From positions 1 through 64,000 of the forward strand of contig JAFSWZ010000033.1 of the NCBI GenBank assembly GCA_017450125.1: a stretch of 64,000 bases of DNA, read 5' to 3'. The notes under the pieces were generated by a model. The model was not told the DNA's origin. It was given only the letters and a program-made list of their open reading frames with translations, and did not search any database. The translations under genes and the position numbers were made by a program. Below are positions 19,507 through 28,052 of this stretch, in pieces. Every line of letters starts with the position of its first letter. Position 1 is the stretch's first letter. This DNA is from Synergistaceae bacterium (GTDB taxonomy: Bacteria > Synergistota > Synergistia > Synergistales > Aminobacteriaceae).

Positions 19507-20268
19507 CTATAACGTTTCGTTAATGCAGTCAGTTATGGTATTAAGATTTCCTCTAGGACTATCTTCGTTGGGGTCGCCTTTGTGTCCAAGCAGAGCTTTG
19601 ACCAGATAGGTATAGACACTCGCTACGCAGTCGTCATCTTCCATGCATACTTCAATAACTTTACCAAGTTGGTGGTTTGCTCGTACTGCCATGTCCCTGA
19701 CCTCATCTAATGCTTTGCGGAATTTTTCGTTCTGCTGTTCAAGCAGGGCTTCATATTTTTTCGCTGCCTCTGCGTAATCATCCCCCCTCTTCTTGAGACT
19801 ATCATACTTTTTCTGCAAGTCATCGCGTTCACGTGTGAGACTGCTCACTGTGCCACGCAAGTCATCGTGTTCACTTGTGAGACTGCTGACCTTGCCCCGC
19901 AACTCCTCCAGCTCATGAAGGCCGTTCTCCCTCACGTACTCCCAGAACTTCCTGCGCTCGTCAAGATAATCATAGAACTCAAGCTCCGCGTCAATCTCTC
20001 CTGTGTCTGCCTCAGCGTAGAATATCCTCATCAGCCCCTCAAGAATTTCACGCGCCTTCGTCTTCCCGGACTCCTTGAGTGCCCTGACCGCCTCTAGTTC
20101 CTCCTTGTAGCGTCGGCAATCGAGCCACCGTTCAAGCGTCCCGCTACCGAAATTCTCCAGAACATCCTCAACAAAGAAGTTCTCCCTCAAATCCTCAATC
20201 GTCCTGATTCGAATTTCCCCGCAGTTGAACATCATGTTGAACTTCAGCTTTGAGTAAGCAATCTTCAT
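19507..20268 (-). CDS. Coiled-coil protein of unknown function
   Basis: A 253-residue protein. The N-terminal 60 residues (RIRTIEDLRENFFVEDVLEN, then GTLERWLDCRRYKEELEAV) resemble a short helical module seen at the start of varied bacterial proteins. The middle (about 120-195) is a heptad-rich coiled coil including a near repeat: GKVSSLTSEHDDLRG then GTVSSLTRERDDLQK. The C-terminal part is acidic and helical. No signal peptide or membrane segment. It overlaps the end of the MetH-activation gene by four bases and so is probably translationally coupled to it. No function is claimed. Confidence 0.6.
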   Translation of the reverse strand: MKIAYSKLKFNMMFNCGEIRIRTIEDLRENFFVEDVLENFGSGTLERWLDCRRYKEELEAVRALKESGKTKAREILEGLMRIFYAEADTGEIDAELEFYDYLDERRKFWEYVRENGLHELEELRGKVSSLTSEHDDLRGTVSSLTRERDDLQKKYDSLKKRGDDYAEAAKKYEALLEQQNEKFRKALDEVRDMAVRANHQLGKVIEVCMEDDDCVASVYTYLVKALLGHKGDPNEDSPRGNLNTITDCINETL

Positions 20269-20867
20269 CGTCCCGCCTCCTTGAAGAATAACCCTATTAT
20301 AGCCGTGATTGACTTCACCGGCGACATCATCAGCGACCGTGTTACACTCAGTCCTATCCGCTTCGTAGCATCAAGCACCGCTATTATCTCCTCCGTTACG
20401 TCCATGCTCAAGTCCCCGTAGCCCGGGCTGAACCGCGACGTGAGATGTTCTCCCTCCTGCAGTGAAGGCACAATCTCTCTCCTGGTTGCTTCATCAGCGA
20501 ACTCGTCAACCATCACCGACGCACACGCATCCAGCGCAAGTCCGTCGAGCATGTTTCTCCGCTGTTCAAGGGCTATCTGTCTGTCGGTCTCGTGGCCAAG
20601 TGTCGCCGCCAAGAGGTAGCACTCACTGCTTCTGGAGGTCAGGCGGGCAATGTTCCTGCTGTATATCTTTCCGCCTTCAAGCTCTATTCCGCCGTCAAAG
20701 TGTTCAATGCGAAATCTGCCCCACACTATACGCGGAGTGATTACCACCTCAAGTCGTGTGAATGCTTCGCGGACTGTTCGCACAAGTTCTTCACTCCGGC
20801 CCTCTGGCGGAACACGCATATAGCGCAGGGCATCAATGATATTCTTATCCGTTGGAGCGGACTTCAT
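20265..20867 (-). CDS. Stand-alone MetH reactivation-domain protein
   Basis: Corresponds to the C-terminal AdoMet-binding activation domain of cobalamin-dependent methionine synthase: conserved RFSPGYGDL near residues 146-154 and LMMSPVKSITAIIGL at the end, the part that contacts AdoMet and the corrinoid. In MetH this domain remethylates oxidised cobalamin. Here it is a 200-residue separate protein, a format seen in anaerobes with split or short methionine synthases. It sits directly behind metF, overlapping its 3' end by 23 bases. No MetH core is in the window. Confidence 0.85.
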   Translation of the reverse strand: MKSAPTDKNIIDALRYMRVPPEGRSEELVRTVREAFTRLEVVITPRIVWGRFRIEHFDGGIELEGGKIYSRNIARLTSRSSECYLLAATLGHETDRQIALEQRRNMLDGLALDACASVMVDEFADEATRREIVPSLQEGEHLTSRFSPGYGDLSMDVTEEIIAVLDATKRIGLSVTRSLMMSPVKSITAIIGLFFKEAGR

Positions 20868-21732
20868 AACGCTTCACGTACAGTATCGAGCGTATTCCCG
20901 CGTCAATCCTCCTGACTGTGTCGGCCTGGTTCATCGTGTACAGGTGAATACCCTCAACACCCCGCGCCAGCAGGTCAATAATCTGTTCTGTTGCGTAGGC
21001 TATTCCGGCTTCCTTGACTGCTCCCTGATGATGGCCGTACGCCTCGACGAACCTGCGCACCCTCTCAGGCACAGAAGCTCCGCACATCTCTACGACCTTC
21101 GGAATCTGCGCGGCGGCAGTGATGGGCATTACTCCGGCAATTATGGGCTGGGTTATTCCCATGCTGCGGACTTTCTGCTTCCACTCGAAGAAAGCATCAT
21201 TGTCGAAGAACAGCTGGGAGATTAACGCCTTTACCCCCAAATCACACTTCTCCTTGAGGTGCGCAAGGTCTTCCTCCATCGACGGGGCTTCGGGGTGCTT
21301 CTCGGGGTAACACGCCGCGAAAATGTCGAAGTCGTCGCCGTACTCCTCGTGAATGAACCTGATTAACTCGCTGGCATAGTGGAAATCTCCCAAGTCCGAT
21401 TTGTCCTTGAGGTCTCCGCGAAGCGCAAGGACGTTCCTCACGCCGTTAGCCCTCAGCTCGTCGAGGATGGCTTTCAGCTCAGCCTTCGTCGTCCCGACGC
21501 ACGTAAGGTGAGCGACTCCGTTCGTGTTGTACCTGTTCTGAATGCCTGAAGCAATCTCTACAGTGTTGTCCCTGCTTGAACCGCCCGCGCCGTAAGTTAC
21601 GCTGATTAAGTCGGGGTTGAAGCTCGCGAGGCTGTCTATCACTCCGTAAGTGCCTTCGGTGCTCTTGTTGCCCTTCGGCGGGAAAATCTCGAACGTGTAG
21701 CTTGGTCTCGGGTGGTCAAAAAAGTTCTCCAT
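20845..21732 (-). CDS. metF: 5,10-methylenetetrahydrofolate reductase
   Basis: Flavin-dependent reduction of methylene-THF to methyl-THF, the methyl donor for methionine. Family segments are YTFEIFPPKG (catalytic Glu), DLISVTYGAGGSSRD, HLTCVGTTKAEL, NVLALRGD, FDIFAACYPEKHPEAP and LISQLFFDNDAF. Length of 295 residues is standard. The frame continues 33 bases upstream, but ATG 21732 is chosen because AAGGAG precedes it and the family begins here. It starts two bases after the esterase stop and overlaps the MetH-reactivation gene, forming a methyl-cycle unit. Confidence 0.95.
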   Translation of the reverse strand: MENFFDHPRPSYTFEIFPPKGNKSTEGTYGVIDSLASFNPDLISVTYGAGGSSRDNTVEIASGIQNRYNTNGVAHLTCVGTTKAELKAILDELRANGVRNVLALRGDLKDKSDLGDFHYASELIRFIHEEYGDDFDIFAACYPEKHPEAPSMEEDLAHLKEKCDLGVKALISQLFFDNDAFFEWKQKVRSMGITQPIIAGVMPITAAAQIPKVVEMCGASVPERVRRFVEAYGHHQGAVKEAGIAYATEQIIDLLARGVEGIHLYTMNQADTVRRIDAGIRSILYVKRYEVRSNG

Positions 21733-21734
21733 GA

Positions 21735-22616
21735 TTAATCTCCTTTCACTTGCGACAACAGCCATTCTCTGGCCGTCTGCATTCTGTACGCGTAATCAAA
21801 TGATGTCATGTGCTCTGAGTATTTCTCTGCCCCCGCGCCGTCAGGAAGTGTTGTGCCCGCCGTGAAGGTGATGAAGCTCTGGGGCTGTCCGGCCGGAATG
21901 GTGATGCCGGGATTCTGCGCGTCAATGTTCCTGTACCACACGAAAGGCAGTCCCTCATTCGTGAACATGTCTATAACTTCCTGCTGTCCCTTAGAGGCCT
22001 TGTCATCACCCAGCGACGCGACGTAGATGAACTTCTGCTCACGAAGCCCCTGCAGCACTGAGATGTCCCACTGCCCCGACACGAACAGGCACGCCGTGAA
22101 CAGGCCGGGATTCTGCGCGGAGAGTATCAGGCTCGTCATGCATCCCATCGACTGCCCGGTAGCGTACACTCTTGAAGGGTCAATGCTGTAATTCCCGACT
22201 GCCCAGCGCACGAAGCGTTCAGTCAGCTTAACGTAATCGGTAACCGTAAGCCCGTTGTGGTCATCGAGTATCATTTCAGGGTACGTCGGAACAATCACGA
22301 TGCAGTCGTCAGGCCAGACTAGCGCACCGTAACCCTGTGTGAGGGAGTATGAAGGGTCTTTACCCGCCGCGCTCGCGTCTGCGATGAAGAACACTGCAGG
22401 AAGTTTGCCGTCCTCGTCAGGAATGTAGATGTTGTACTGTATCGCCAGCCCCGTAATGTCATCGCTGAAGGTCTTAACGGTGAACTTGGCCGCCTTCTCA
22501 GCAATGAGGGACTGCAGGACTTCATCACCTGACTTGTCGAGGTGGAACATTCCCGCCGCAAAAGCACCGAACGGCAGAACCAGAACCATAACCAGCGCAA
22601 AGATTACCTGCTTCAT
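21735..22616 (-). CDS. Exported alpha/beta-hydrolase (esterase, PHB-depolymerase-like)
   Basis: A signal peptide (MKQVIFALVMVLVLPFGAFA) is followed by an esterase-type alpha/beta fold: IYIPDEDGKLPAVFFIADA, the nucleophile Ser in ATGQSMGCMTS, and a late His candidate in SEHMTSFDYAYRM. It belongs with putative feruloyl-esterase or poly-hydroxybutyrate-depolymerase-like proteins, but the substrate is not evident. The start at 22616 overlaps the speD stop (ATGA), and metF starts two bases after its stop. It is odd for an exported esterase to be embedded between two cytoplasmic one-carbon or polyamine genes. Confidence 0.8.
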   Translation of the reverse strand: MKQVIFALVMVLVLPFGAFAAGMFHLDKSGDEVLQSLIAEKAAKFTVKTFSDDITGLAIQYNIYIPDEDGKLPAVFFIADASAAGKDPSYSLTQGYGALVWPDDCIVIVPTYPEMILDDHNGLTVTDYVKLTERFVRWAVGNYSIDPSRVYATGQSMGCMTSLILSAQNPGLFTACLFVSGQWDISVLQGLREQKFIYVASLGDDKASKGQQEVIDMFTNEGLPFVWYRNIDAQNPGITIPAGQPQSFITFTAGTTLPDGAGAEKYSEHMTSFDYAYRMQTAREWLLSQVKGD

Positions 22617-23026
22617 TTCTTGAGACCCTCCTGCCTGTCTTCTTCCCACGTTATGAACGAGTGATAGTACTTCTGGTCGTCATCGTCAAGCCCGCGTGTG
22701 ATTTCCGTTACGTGGATGTGTGAGGCCTTGACCTGCTCGAGCACATAGTCAACGGCTATCATGGGTTCAGTGTGCGCGCCGCAGGTGTAGATGTCGAGAG
22801 CCATATAGTTCACTTCCGGCCAAGTGTGGCACGACAAGTGAGACTCGCTGATTACGACAACTCCGCTGACTCCGTTTGGGGGAAACTTGTTGAAGGATAC
22901 TGACCAGACTTGAGCATGTGCTCTGTTTGCTGCTTCTACGAGGATGTCCTGCAGCTTGGATACGTTAGTGATAGTGTCATCACAGCCTGAAACCTCGACG
23001 ATGTAGTGAACACCTTTTGGGGACAA
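22613..23026 (-). CDS. speD: S-adenosylmethionine decarboxylase proenzyme
   Basis: Prokaryotic pyruvoyl-dependent AdoMet decarboxylase for polyamine synthesis. The self-cleavage site is visible in VVISESHLSCHTWPE (between Glu61 and Ser62, Ser becoming the pyruvoyl group), and TCGAHTEP gives Cys82 and following active-site residues. Length is 137 residues. The only in-frame start after an upstream TGA is TTG at 23024-23026, and the nearest ribosome site, GGGAGG at 23040-23045, is 13 bases away, unusually far. It is first in an operon with the esterase, metF and the MetH reactivation domain. No spermidine synthase is nearby. Confidence 0.9.
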   Translation of the reverse strand: MSPKGVHYIVEVSGCDDTITNVSKLQDILVEAANRAHAQVWSVSFNKFPPNGVSGVVVISESHLSCHTWPEVNYMALDIYTCGAHTEPMIAVDYVLEQVKASHIHVTEITRGLDDDDQKYYHSFITWEEDRQEGLKK

Positions 23027-23070
23027 TTTAGAATCTCAGCCTCCCTAAGTAATGAATGATATAGCCTGAA

Positions 23071-23079
23071 ATTGTATCA
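23071..23079 (-). promoter_or_regulatory. Extended -10 promoter of the speD-metF operon
   Basis: On the minus strand TGATACAAT matches an extended -10 box (TGn-TACAAT). It lies about 45 bases upstream of the TTG start and just inside the terminator of the preceding gene. No good -35 box is seen. Confidence 0.45.
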
Positions 23080-23091
23080 CACTGACTGCAC

Positions 23092-23126
23092 AAAAAAGAG
23101 CGTCTCCCGACGATTCTGGGAAACGC
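23092..23126 (-). terminator. Rho-independent terminator of the 1598-residue protein gene
   Basis: Read on the minus strand, GCGTTTCCC and GGGAGACGC form a nine-base stem with one internal mismatch and a nine-base loop, then CTCTTTTTTG. It lies about 30 bases after the stop of the large surface-protein gene. Confidence 0.8.
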
Positions 23127-23152
23127 CCCTGCATCATTCACACGGTTCTACG

Positions 23153-26100
23153 TTAAAGGCTGAGTAGTGCAAGAAGCAGCATGATTATGCTCCACCCGGC
23201 ATTACAGCCGCCCGACGAAGGAGCTATATTCCCGCTGTCGTTCCCGTCTGTGCTGCCGTCTCCTGCTGTGCTGAACTTCAGGACTCCCGCGTCCGTCCAC
23301 ACATCATCATCGTCATCATAGGAGAGTTTCTGAACGGTTATCTCATAGACTCCCTTCGGCGTGTAACCTGCTATCGAGCTGACCGTTATTATCGCAATAC
23401 GGCCATAGTCGCTCGGCGCACCTTCGTCCTCGCTGACGGTGCTGACGGCCTCAAGGGCGATGTCGAGATAATCCCTGTCATCCTCCTCGCCGTCGTCTCC
23501 GTCTGACGCTGAGACTGCACCGTTGAGCTTCACGCTTGAAATCTTCCAGAAGACATTTTCGTCTGCGCTGAGCACGTAAGTTCCGCTTGTCGCGCTCGAC
23601 ACGAGATAACCCGCAAGCTCCTCAAGCGTGAATGCAGGATCTTCGCCGGCGTAAAATTCCTCCGCCGCAGCTTCAAGGTCCTCTTCGGTCAGGGCTATTA
23701 TTCCGAACGTCATATAATCAGCTACAGCCTCTATCTCATCCGCTGAAGCCAGAAGCTCCGACGGCGAGACGTTGAACGTAACCTGATTCTGTCCGTTGAG
23801 CAGAGCAATATCTTCGAGCATGAACACATCCTCAATATCGCTGGACTCAAGCTCGCTAAGGTCAACAATGGTGTTGATGCTTGCGTTCGGCAGCTTCTGC
23901 TTCCCTGAAGGCGTTAATACATATCCCACAAAGAACGAATAGGGGACTTCTTGGCCGGAATAGTTGAAGTTCGCCGTCATCGGAACAAACGAGTCATCGC
24001 TGTGCGAGATGATGTATTCCGCAATGTCGGTTATCGCATTGCCGTCGCCGTCCGTGAAGGACAACGGATTAAGCTGAATTTCATCAGCGGCAGCACGGAA
24101 ACCTGCTTCCTTCACAGTCATAACTCCGCTGGCGGATACCCTGATATCGTCCTTGTTGTAGGCGTTGAACGGGTAGAAGCCCGTGTTGTTCCCGCCCCAG
24201 TCGCTTATCCGGCCGTCCGCTCCGTAACGTGCCTCGTGAACTTCGTCGAGCGCGTTGTCCGGGTCAATCTCCACGTAGAAATAGTACTGCTTGCCGGGTG
24301 TTAGGTTCGGTGTCCAGCTGAATACCGCCGTGCCCTTGTTGTTGTTGCTGTCGTTCTTCCATCCGCCGAGCGTCATCGGAACTGTCGCAATCGTAGTCCT
24401 CTGTGCTGTCGGTGAATTATCTGTCGTCCATGAGAGCCGGACATTGAAGCTCCCCGTGTCCTTGAAACTCGCGTTGTACAGAGGCACACGGATTTCATAA
24501 TTCAGCCCGTTCAAGAGCTTGTTATCCGAGTAGTACGCAAAGTCAGGAACGTAGAACCTTATTCCTCTTATCTTCATTGCTGACTTGTCGTAGGTGTTGG
24601 CTCTGAAAGTCATACCGTCCTTCAGGAATTTCTGCGGAAGAAGCAGCGCAGGGTCTGGCTTCTGCTGGTAGATGCTCGACGGTTCCCACAGCCGGGCGTG
24701 GTTGGTGCTCGAGAGTTCTACTGCCGTCGCAAGCGTCATTGCTCCTTCTTTCGCGACGAAGGGCTGCATCTTCACCGTGTGATCCGCAGCCTGCATGGCC
24801 GTAAGCGTTGAGCTGCCCTGCAGGCTGTAGCTGATGCGTTCGGTCTTGCTGTACTCCTTCGAGAACGTTTTAGGGTTGTCCGAATCAGGCATCGTCAAGC
24901 CTTTGGCTTTGTCCCCGTTAAAGAGCCTGTCAAAGAATCCTACAGTTGCAGTGAACCCGCTCGGAGTTACGTTCTTTTCGGCGTGCTGCATATTGCTGGT
25001 CGCCTTCGTGAATGTTATTCCCGTGTTGTCCATCACGCTGCTGAACTCCCACGTGTCCTCGTCAGCAAGAATACCCGCATCGTTGTAGCCTTCGACATCC
25101 GCAATCTGGGACGGGTACGAGAAGAAGTTACCTTCCTCATGAAGCGGCTGGTACATGGAATCAGTTACCGAGCTTGACGTGTGAAGCGGTGAGTTCTCGC
25201 TCATCGTGAACGTCAGGTAAAGTTCTTTGTCGCCCTGCACACTGCTGGGATTGTCGATAGGTGTCGAGTCAACTCTCGGCCCCCAAGCCAGCCACATCGG
25301 GATCGGCCTCGTCATAACAGGATAACGCCATATATGCCGTGCCGTGTCGGTGTACAGAATGGCATCGTGTGTCGTCGCCGTAATGTTCTTGTCGATAGTA
25401 GTCGTCGATGTTTCAGTGTTGGTGCGCTGGTCAACCGAGTCCACCTTGTCCGTGAAGAAGTCTATCATGTCAGTAAGCCCTTCTGTCGGGTTTGTGGGTC
25501 TCCATACCGATCTTTGCCTAGCCTCCGGGCTCATTCCTTCAACGTACGACTCGAACGCTATACCGCCTATCGCAGACGCAAACGCTGTCAGACCTTTTAC
25601 TGTCCCGAGTGTTCCCTGTACGTTCTGGTCTGTCCCGGTGGGGTCAGCCGCAAACATTGTTTCAACCGACTGGCTCAAGTCCTGCTTCACGGTGTTCGTC
25701 GTGGAATCGGTGGTGGATCTTCCGTATGAAACAGTCATATCTCCGCCGTTCATAAATTCGCTGTACGTGAAGTTTACAGGCTCGCCGCCGGTGAGGTCTG
25801 AACCGTCCGCGCTGACTGTGTCGACGTGATAAGGGATTGCGTTAAGAGCCGCGATGTAGCTTCTGTTAGACTTCTTCCGCAGGTGCACGGGCTTGTCGAG
25901 TTCAACGCCCTCGCCTACGAGGTCAACGGCCACAAGTCCGCGAAACGTCTCCTGTCCGCTCGCACTGGAATTAGCTTTATCCTTCATCGCGAGCTTTCCG
26001 TCCTCGAAACCGTCAAACTGTTTAGCGGCGTTGACTTTCGACTTGAAGACTGTTACGCAGTCGTTGCCGTCCCTGTCCCTCCAAGCCACCGCAATATCAT

Positions 26101-27949
26101 CAACCGTCCTGAACGTTCCCAGTCTGCCGGTGAAAGGCCCTGCCGCTATCGAGAACATGCGCGGAGCATACATGTATCTTACGCTGTCGGGGCTTGTCCC
26201 CTCGTTCTTGTTTTGGCCTTTGTGTACTGAGTCGTAGTAGATGTACCGCCACTCTAGGAAAGGTTTATCGCCGAGAAGTTTTGTGTTCTTGTCCTGAGCA
26301 AGGGTGTACAGAGTACCGTAATTGTAGTTGTTCTCGCCGCTTTCACCCCCGCCCTTCACGTGAGAGTCATCATGAACGGGCTTTGTCGAACCTCTGTTGA
26401 ATGTCCAGACCGCAAGATGAGGGTAAGCGTAAAAATCGTCCAACCTCAAGCTGTAGGCCTTAATCTTTGCGTCCCATTGCTTATGGTGAACATATCCGAG
26501 CAGAAGGGTAGCAATTTCTGACTTGCCGTCGCCGTCGAGGTCTGCCGCAGCTGCCCTCAGCCCTACAACTCCTGAAACCCACGCTTCGGGAAGGAGATCG
26601 AATGCGCCGTCTTTAAGTCTCTCGTAGTGGTAGTCCTTCGCTGTCTCTGCGTAGTCGAAGTAGCGTCTGTTTGCGTTCCAAGAATAGACCCTGCAGTTTA
26701 TGTCGCCGACCATCGGGCCGCTACGCCAGCCTTTATCGTTTTTGAGTGCGGTTGCATAGCTCGGCCTCTTGTAGAGTACGGCGATCTCGTCCCTGCCGTC
26801 CCCGTCAAAATCTCCTGCGGTCATGTCCGCTACCGGCTGTTCCTCCAAATAATTCATCCACAAGGTGGAGGAGTAAACCTGCATTCCGCTCGCATCGCCC
26901 AGAGACATCAGCGACAGTTTCTCGTCCGAGAAATTCAGTCTGTAGACGAAAAGCCTGATTTCCTCGCGCGAGTGAATCATCAGGGCTAATTCGTTGTTGT
27001 ATTTGTCGCCGTCAAAATCTCCGACCGCTATTGATACGATGTACGGCTTCTTCCTGAAAGGAGTTGTCTGCGTCAGGGCGGTCAAAGGCTCCTGCGTCAT
27101 CGTGCCGTTACCGTCAGCATTTAGGGCGAAAAACTCGAGGCGCACTTCCTGTTTATCTTGGGGATTCACCTCGTGTCTATACTCAGTACCTACCAAAAAC
27201 GCAGACTCGTAGCCCGATTTTATGTCCACCCTTGTCAACCCCGAAGCGGCAACGAAAACTTCACGGTCATACCCCTTGACAGACATAACTCCCGTTCCGT
27301 ACACCTCGCTGATTAGGTTTTCAGCATTTGAGAACGCCGGCGATGTATATGTGCCGAAGTCCGAAATGTTGACCAGATTCACGAGCCCTGTAGGTGTGCT
27401 TTCGGTTGAGTTCTCGCTTCTGGTGCTGGAAAGGGTCTTGAAGTAATACTTGAGGCTGCCGTTCGGGGCTATGTTGTGGAACATCAACGCCCTTTTGCCG
27501 TTGTAGAGTTTGCGGGACACGGCAGGGCGGAAGAACTTAGGCTCGCCTTCATACACAGGCACACGAACAGTCTCGTTGGGAACTAGATTGCCCATCAAGC
27601 CATCGAGATACCTTTTCTTCTCTTCATACTTGCCGACGGCTGGGTCTGAAGTTGGGTATGTCGTGAAAATCTTCCGCGCGTCAGAGGCTGAAGCGTCCGT
27701 CCCGAACACTGAGGCGTACACGTCGACGTAGGTGTTGTCCTGGAAATCTCCGCCCCTTAGGGTGATTAGCCCCTTCTTGGGGATTGAGAGTTCTCCCCTG
27801 TTGACCTCTTTGACCACGTCGTCAACGCTTCCGAGAGATTTGCCGTTGATCGTCTGCGCTGATTCAGCAGTGCCCCCCCCCCCACCCGTAAGTAATACTA
27901 CTGACAGGAGGAAGGCCAGTAACGCAAAAGCTAGCTTGACCTGCTTCAT
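23153..27949 (-). CDS. Giant exported Synerg-CTERM protein with FG-GAP/VCBS-type repeats
   Basis: A 1598-residue protein exported by a signal peptide (MKQVKLAFALLAFLLSVVLL). The first half carries calcium-loop repeats of the FG-GAP/VCBS kind (GDFDGDKYNNELALM, GDFDGDGRDEIAVL, ADLDGDGKSEIATLL). The second half includes a CARDB-like adhesive domain (around 1170-1320; FYVEIDPDNALDEVHEARYG). The C-terminus is SSGGCNAGWSIIMLLLALLSL-like, a Synerg-CTERM anchor and sorting tail. It is probably a surface protein. GGAGG precedes the ATG. Eleven consecutive G bases encode the GGGGG right behind the signal peptide, suggesting phase variation. Ligand unknown. Confidence 0.85.
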   Translation of the reverse strand: MKQVKLAFALLAFLLSVVLLTGGGGGTAESAQTINGKSLGSVDDVVKEVNRGELSIPKKGLITLRGGDFQDNTYVDVYASVFGTDASASDARKIFTTYPTSDPAVGKYEEKKRYLDGLMGNLVPNETVRVPVYEGEPKFFRPAVSRKLYNGKRALMFHNIAPNGSLKYYFKTLSSTRSENSTESTPTGLVNLVNISDFGTYTSPAFSNAENLISEVYGTGVMSVKGYDREVFVAASGLTRVDIKSGYESAFLVGTEYRHEVNPQDKQEVRLEFFALNADGNGTMTQEPLTALTQTTPFRKKPYIVSIAVGDFDGDKYNNELALMIHSREEIRLFVYRLNFSDEKLSLMSLGDASGMQVYSSTLWMNYLEEQPVADMTAGDFDGDGRDEIAVLYKRPSYATALKNDKGWRSGPMVGDINCRVYSWNANRRYFDYAETAKDYHYERLKDGAFDLLPEAWVSGVVGLRAAAADLDGDGKSEIATLLLGYVHHKQWDAKIKAYSLRLDDFYAYPHLAVWTFNRGSTKPVHDDSHVKGGGESGENNYNYGTLYTLAQDKNTKLLGDKPFLEWRYIYYDSVHKGQNKNEGTSPDSVRYMYAPRMFSIAAGPFTGRLGTFRTVDDIAVAWRDRDGNDCVTVFKSKVNAAKQFDGFEDGKLAMKDKANSSASGQETFRGLVAVDLVGEGVELDKPVHLRKKSNRSYIAALNAIPYHVDTVSADGSDLTGGEPVNFTYSEFMNGGDMTVSYGRSTTDSTTNTVKQDLSQSVETMFAADPTGTDQNVQGTLGTVKGLTAFASAIGGIAFESYVEGMSPEARQRSVWRPTNPTEGLTDMIDFFTDKVDSVDQRTNTETSTTTIDKNITATTHDAILYTDTARHIWRYPVMTRPIPMWLAWGPRVDSTPIDNPSSVQGDKELYLTFTMSENSPLHTSSSVTDSMYQPLHEEGNFFSYPSQIADVEGYNDAGILADEDTWEFSSVMDNTGITFTKATSNMQHAEKNVTPSGFTATVGFFDRLFNGDKAKGLTMPDSDNPKTFSKEYSKTERISYSLQGSSTLTAMQAADHTVKMQPFVAKEGAMTLATAVELSSTNHARLWEPSSIYQQKPDPALLLPQKFLKDGMTFRANTYDKSAMKIRGIRFYVPDFAYYSDNKLLNGLNYEIRVPLYNASFKDTGSFNVRLSWTTDNSPTAQRTTIATVPMTLGGWKNDSNNNKGTAVFSWTPNLTPGKQYYFYVEIDPDNALDEVHEARYGADGRISDWGGNNTGFYPFNAYNKDDIRVSASGVMTVKEAGFRAAADEIQLNPLSFTDGDGNAITDIAEYIISHSDDSFVPMTANFNYSGQEVPYSFFVGYVLTPSGKQKLPNASINTIVDLSELESSDIEDVFMLEDIALLNGQNQVTFNVSPSELLASADEIEAVADYMTFGIIALTEEDLEAAAEEFYAGEDPAFTLEELAGYLVSSATSGTYVLSADENVFWKISSVKLNGAVSASDGDDGEEDDRDYLDIALEAVSTVSEDEGAPSDYGRIAIITVSSIAGYTPKGVYEITVQKLSYDDDDDVWTDAGVLKFSTAGDGSTDGNDSGNIAPSSGGCNAGWSIIMLLLALLSL
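27873..27883 (-). repeat. Homopolymeric G11 tract in the surface-protein gene
   Basis: Eleven C on the plus strand (G on the coding strand) encode Gly residues about 22-26, just after the hydrophobic core of the signal peptide. A one-base slip would shift the frame of almost the entire 1598-residue protein. In this clone the tract is in frame. Confidence 0.9.
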
Positions 27950-27965
27950 GAAACATAAACCTCCA

Positions 27966-27982
27966 GTAAGAGAAATTTCTGG
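27966..27982 (-). promoter_or_regulatory. Candidate -10 box of the giant surface-protein gene
   Basis: Minus strand GTGTATAAT lies between the ssrA terminator and the GGAGG of the 1598-residue gene. The gene is thus likely transcribed separately from ssrA. No clear -35 is seen because that position falls in the terminator. Confidence 0.4.
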
Positions 27983-27998
27983 TAATTATACACTTGCA

Positions 27999-28034
27999 AG
28001 AAAAAGCGTCCCTCGCTGAATCTCGAGAAACGCT
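27999..28034 (-). terminator. ssrA: Rho-independent terminator of ssrA
   Basis: Minus strand: AGCGTTTCTCG and CGAGGGACGCT form an 11-base stem with two G-U pairs and an eight-base loop, then TTTTTCTTG. It lies about 20 bases beyond the CCA end of tmRNA. Confidence 0.85.
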
Positions 28035-28052
28035 CTGTCTTTTCTGATGAAA

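Noticed and set aside
19867-20740. Plus-strand frames opposite the coiled-coil and MetH-reactivation genes
   Set aside because: No start signals or recognisable sequence; the minus-strand genes overlap in a proper operon.
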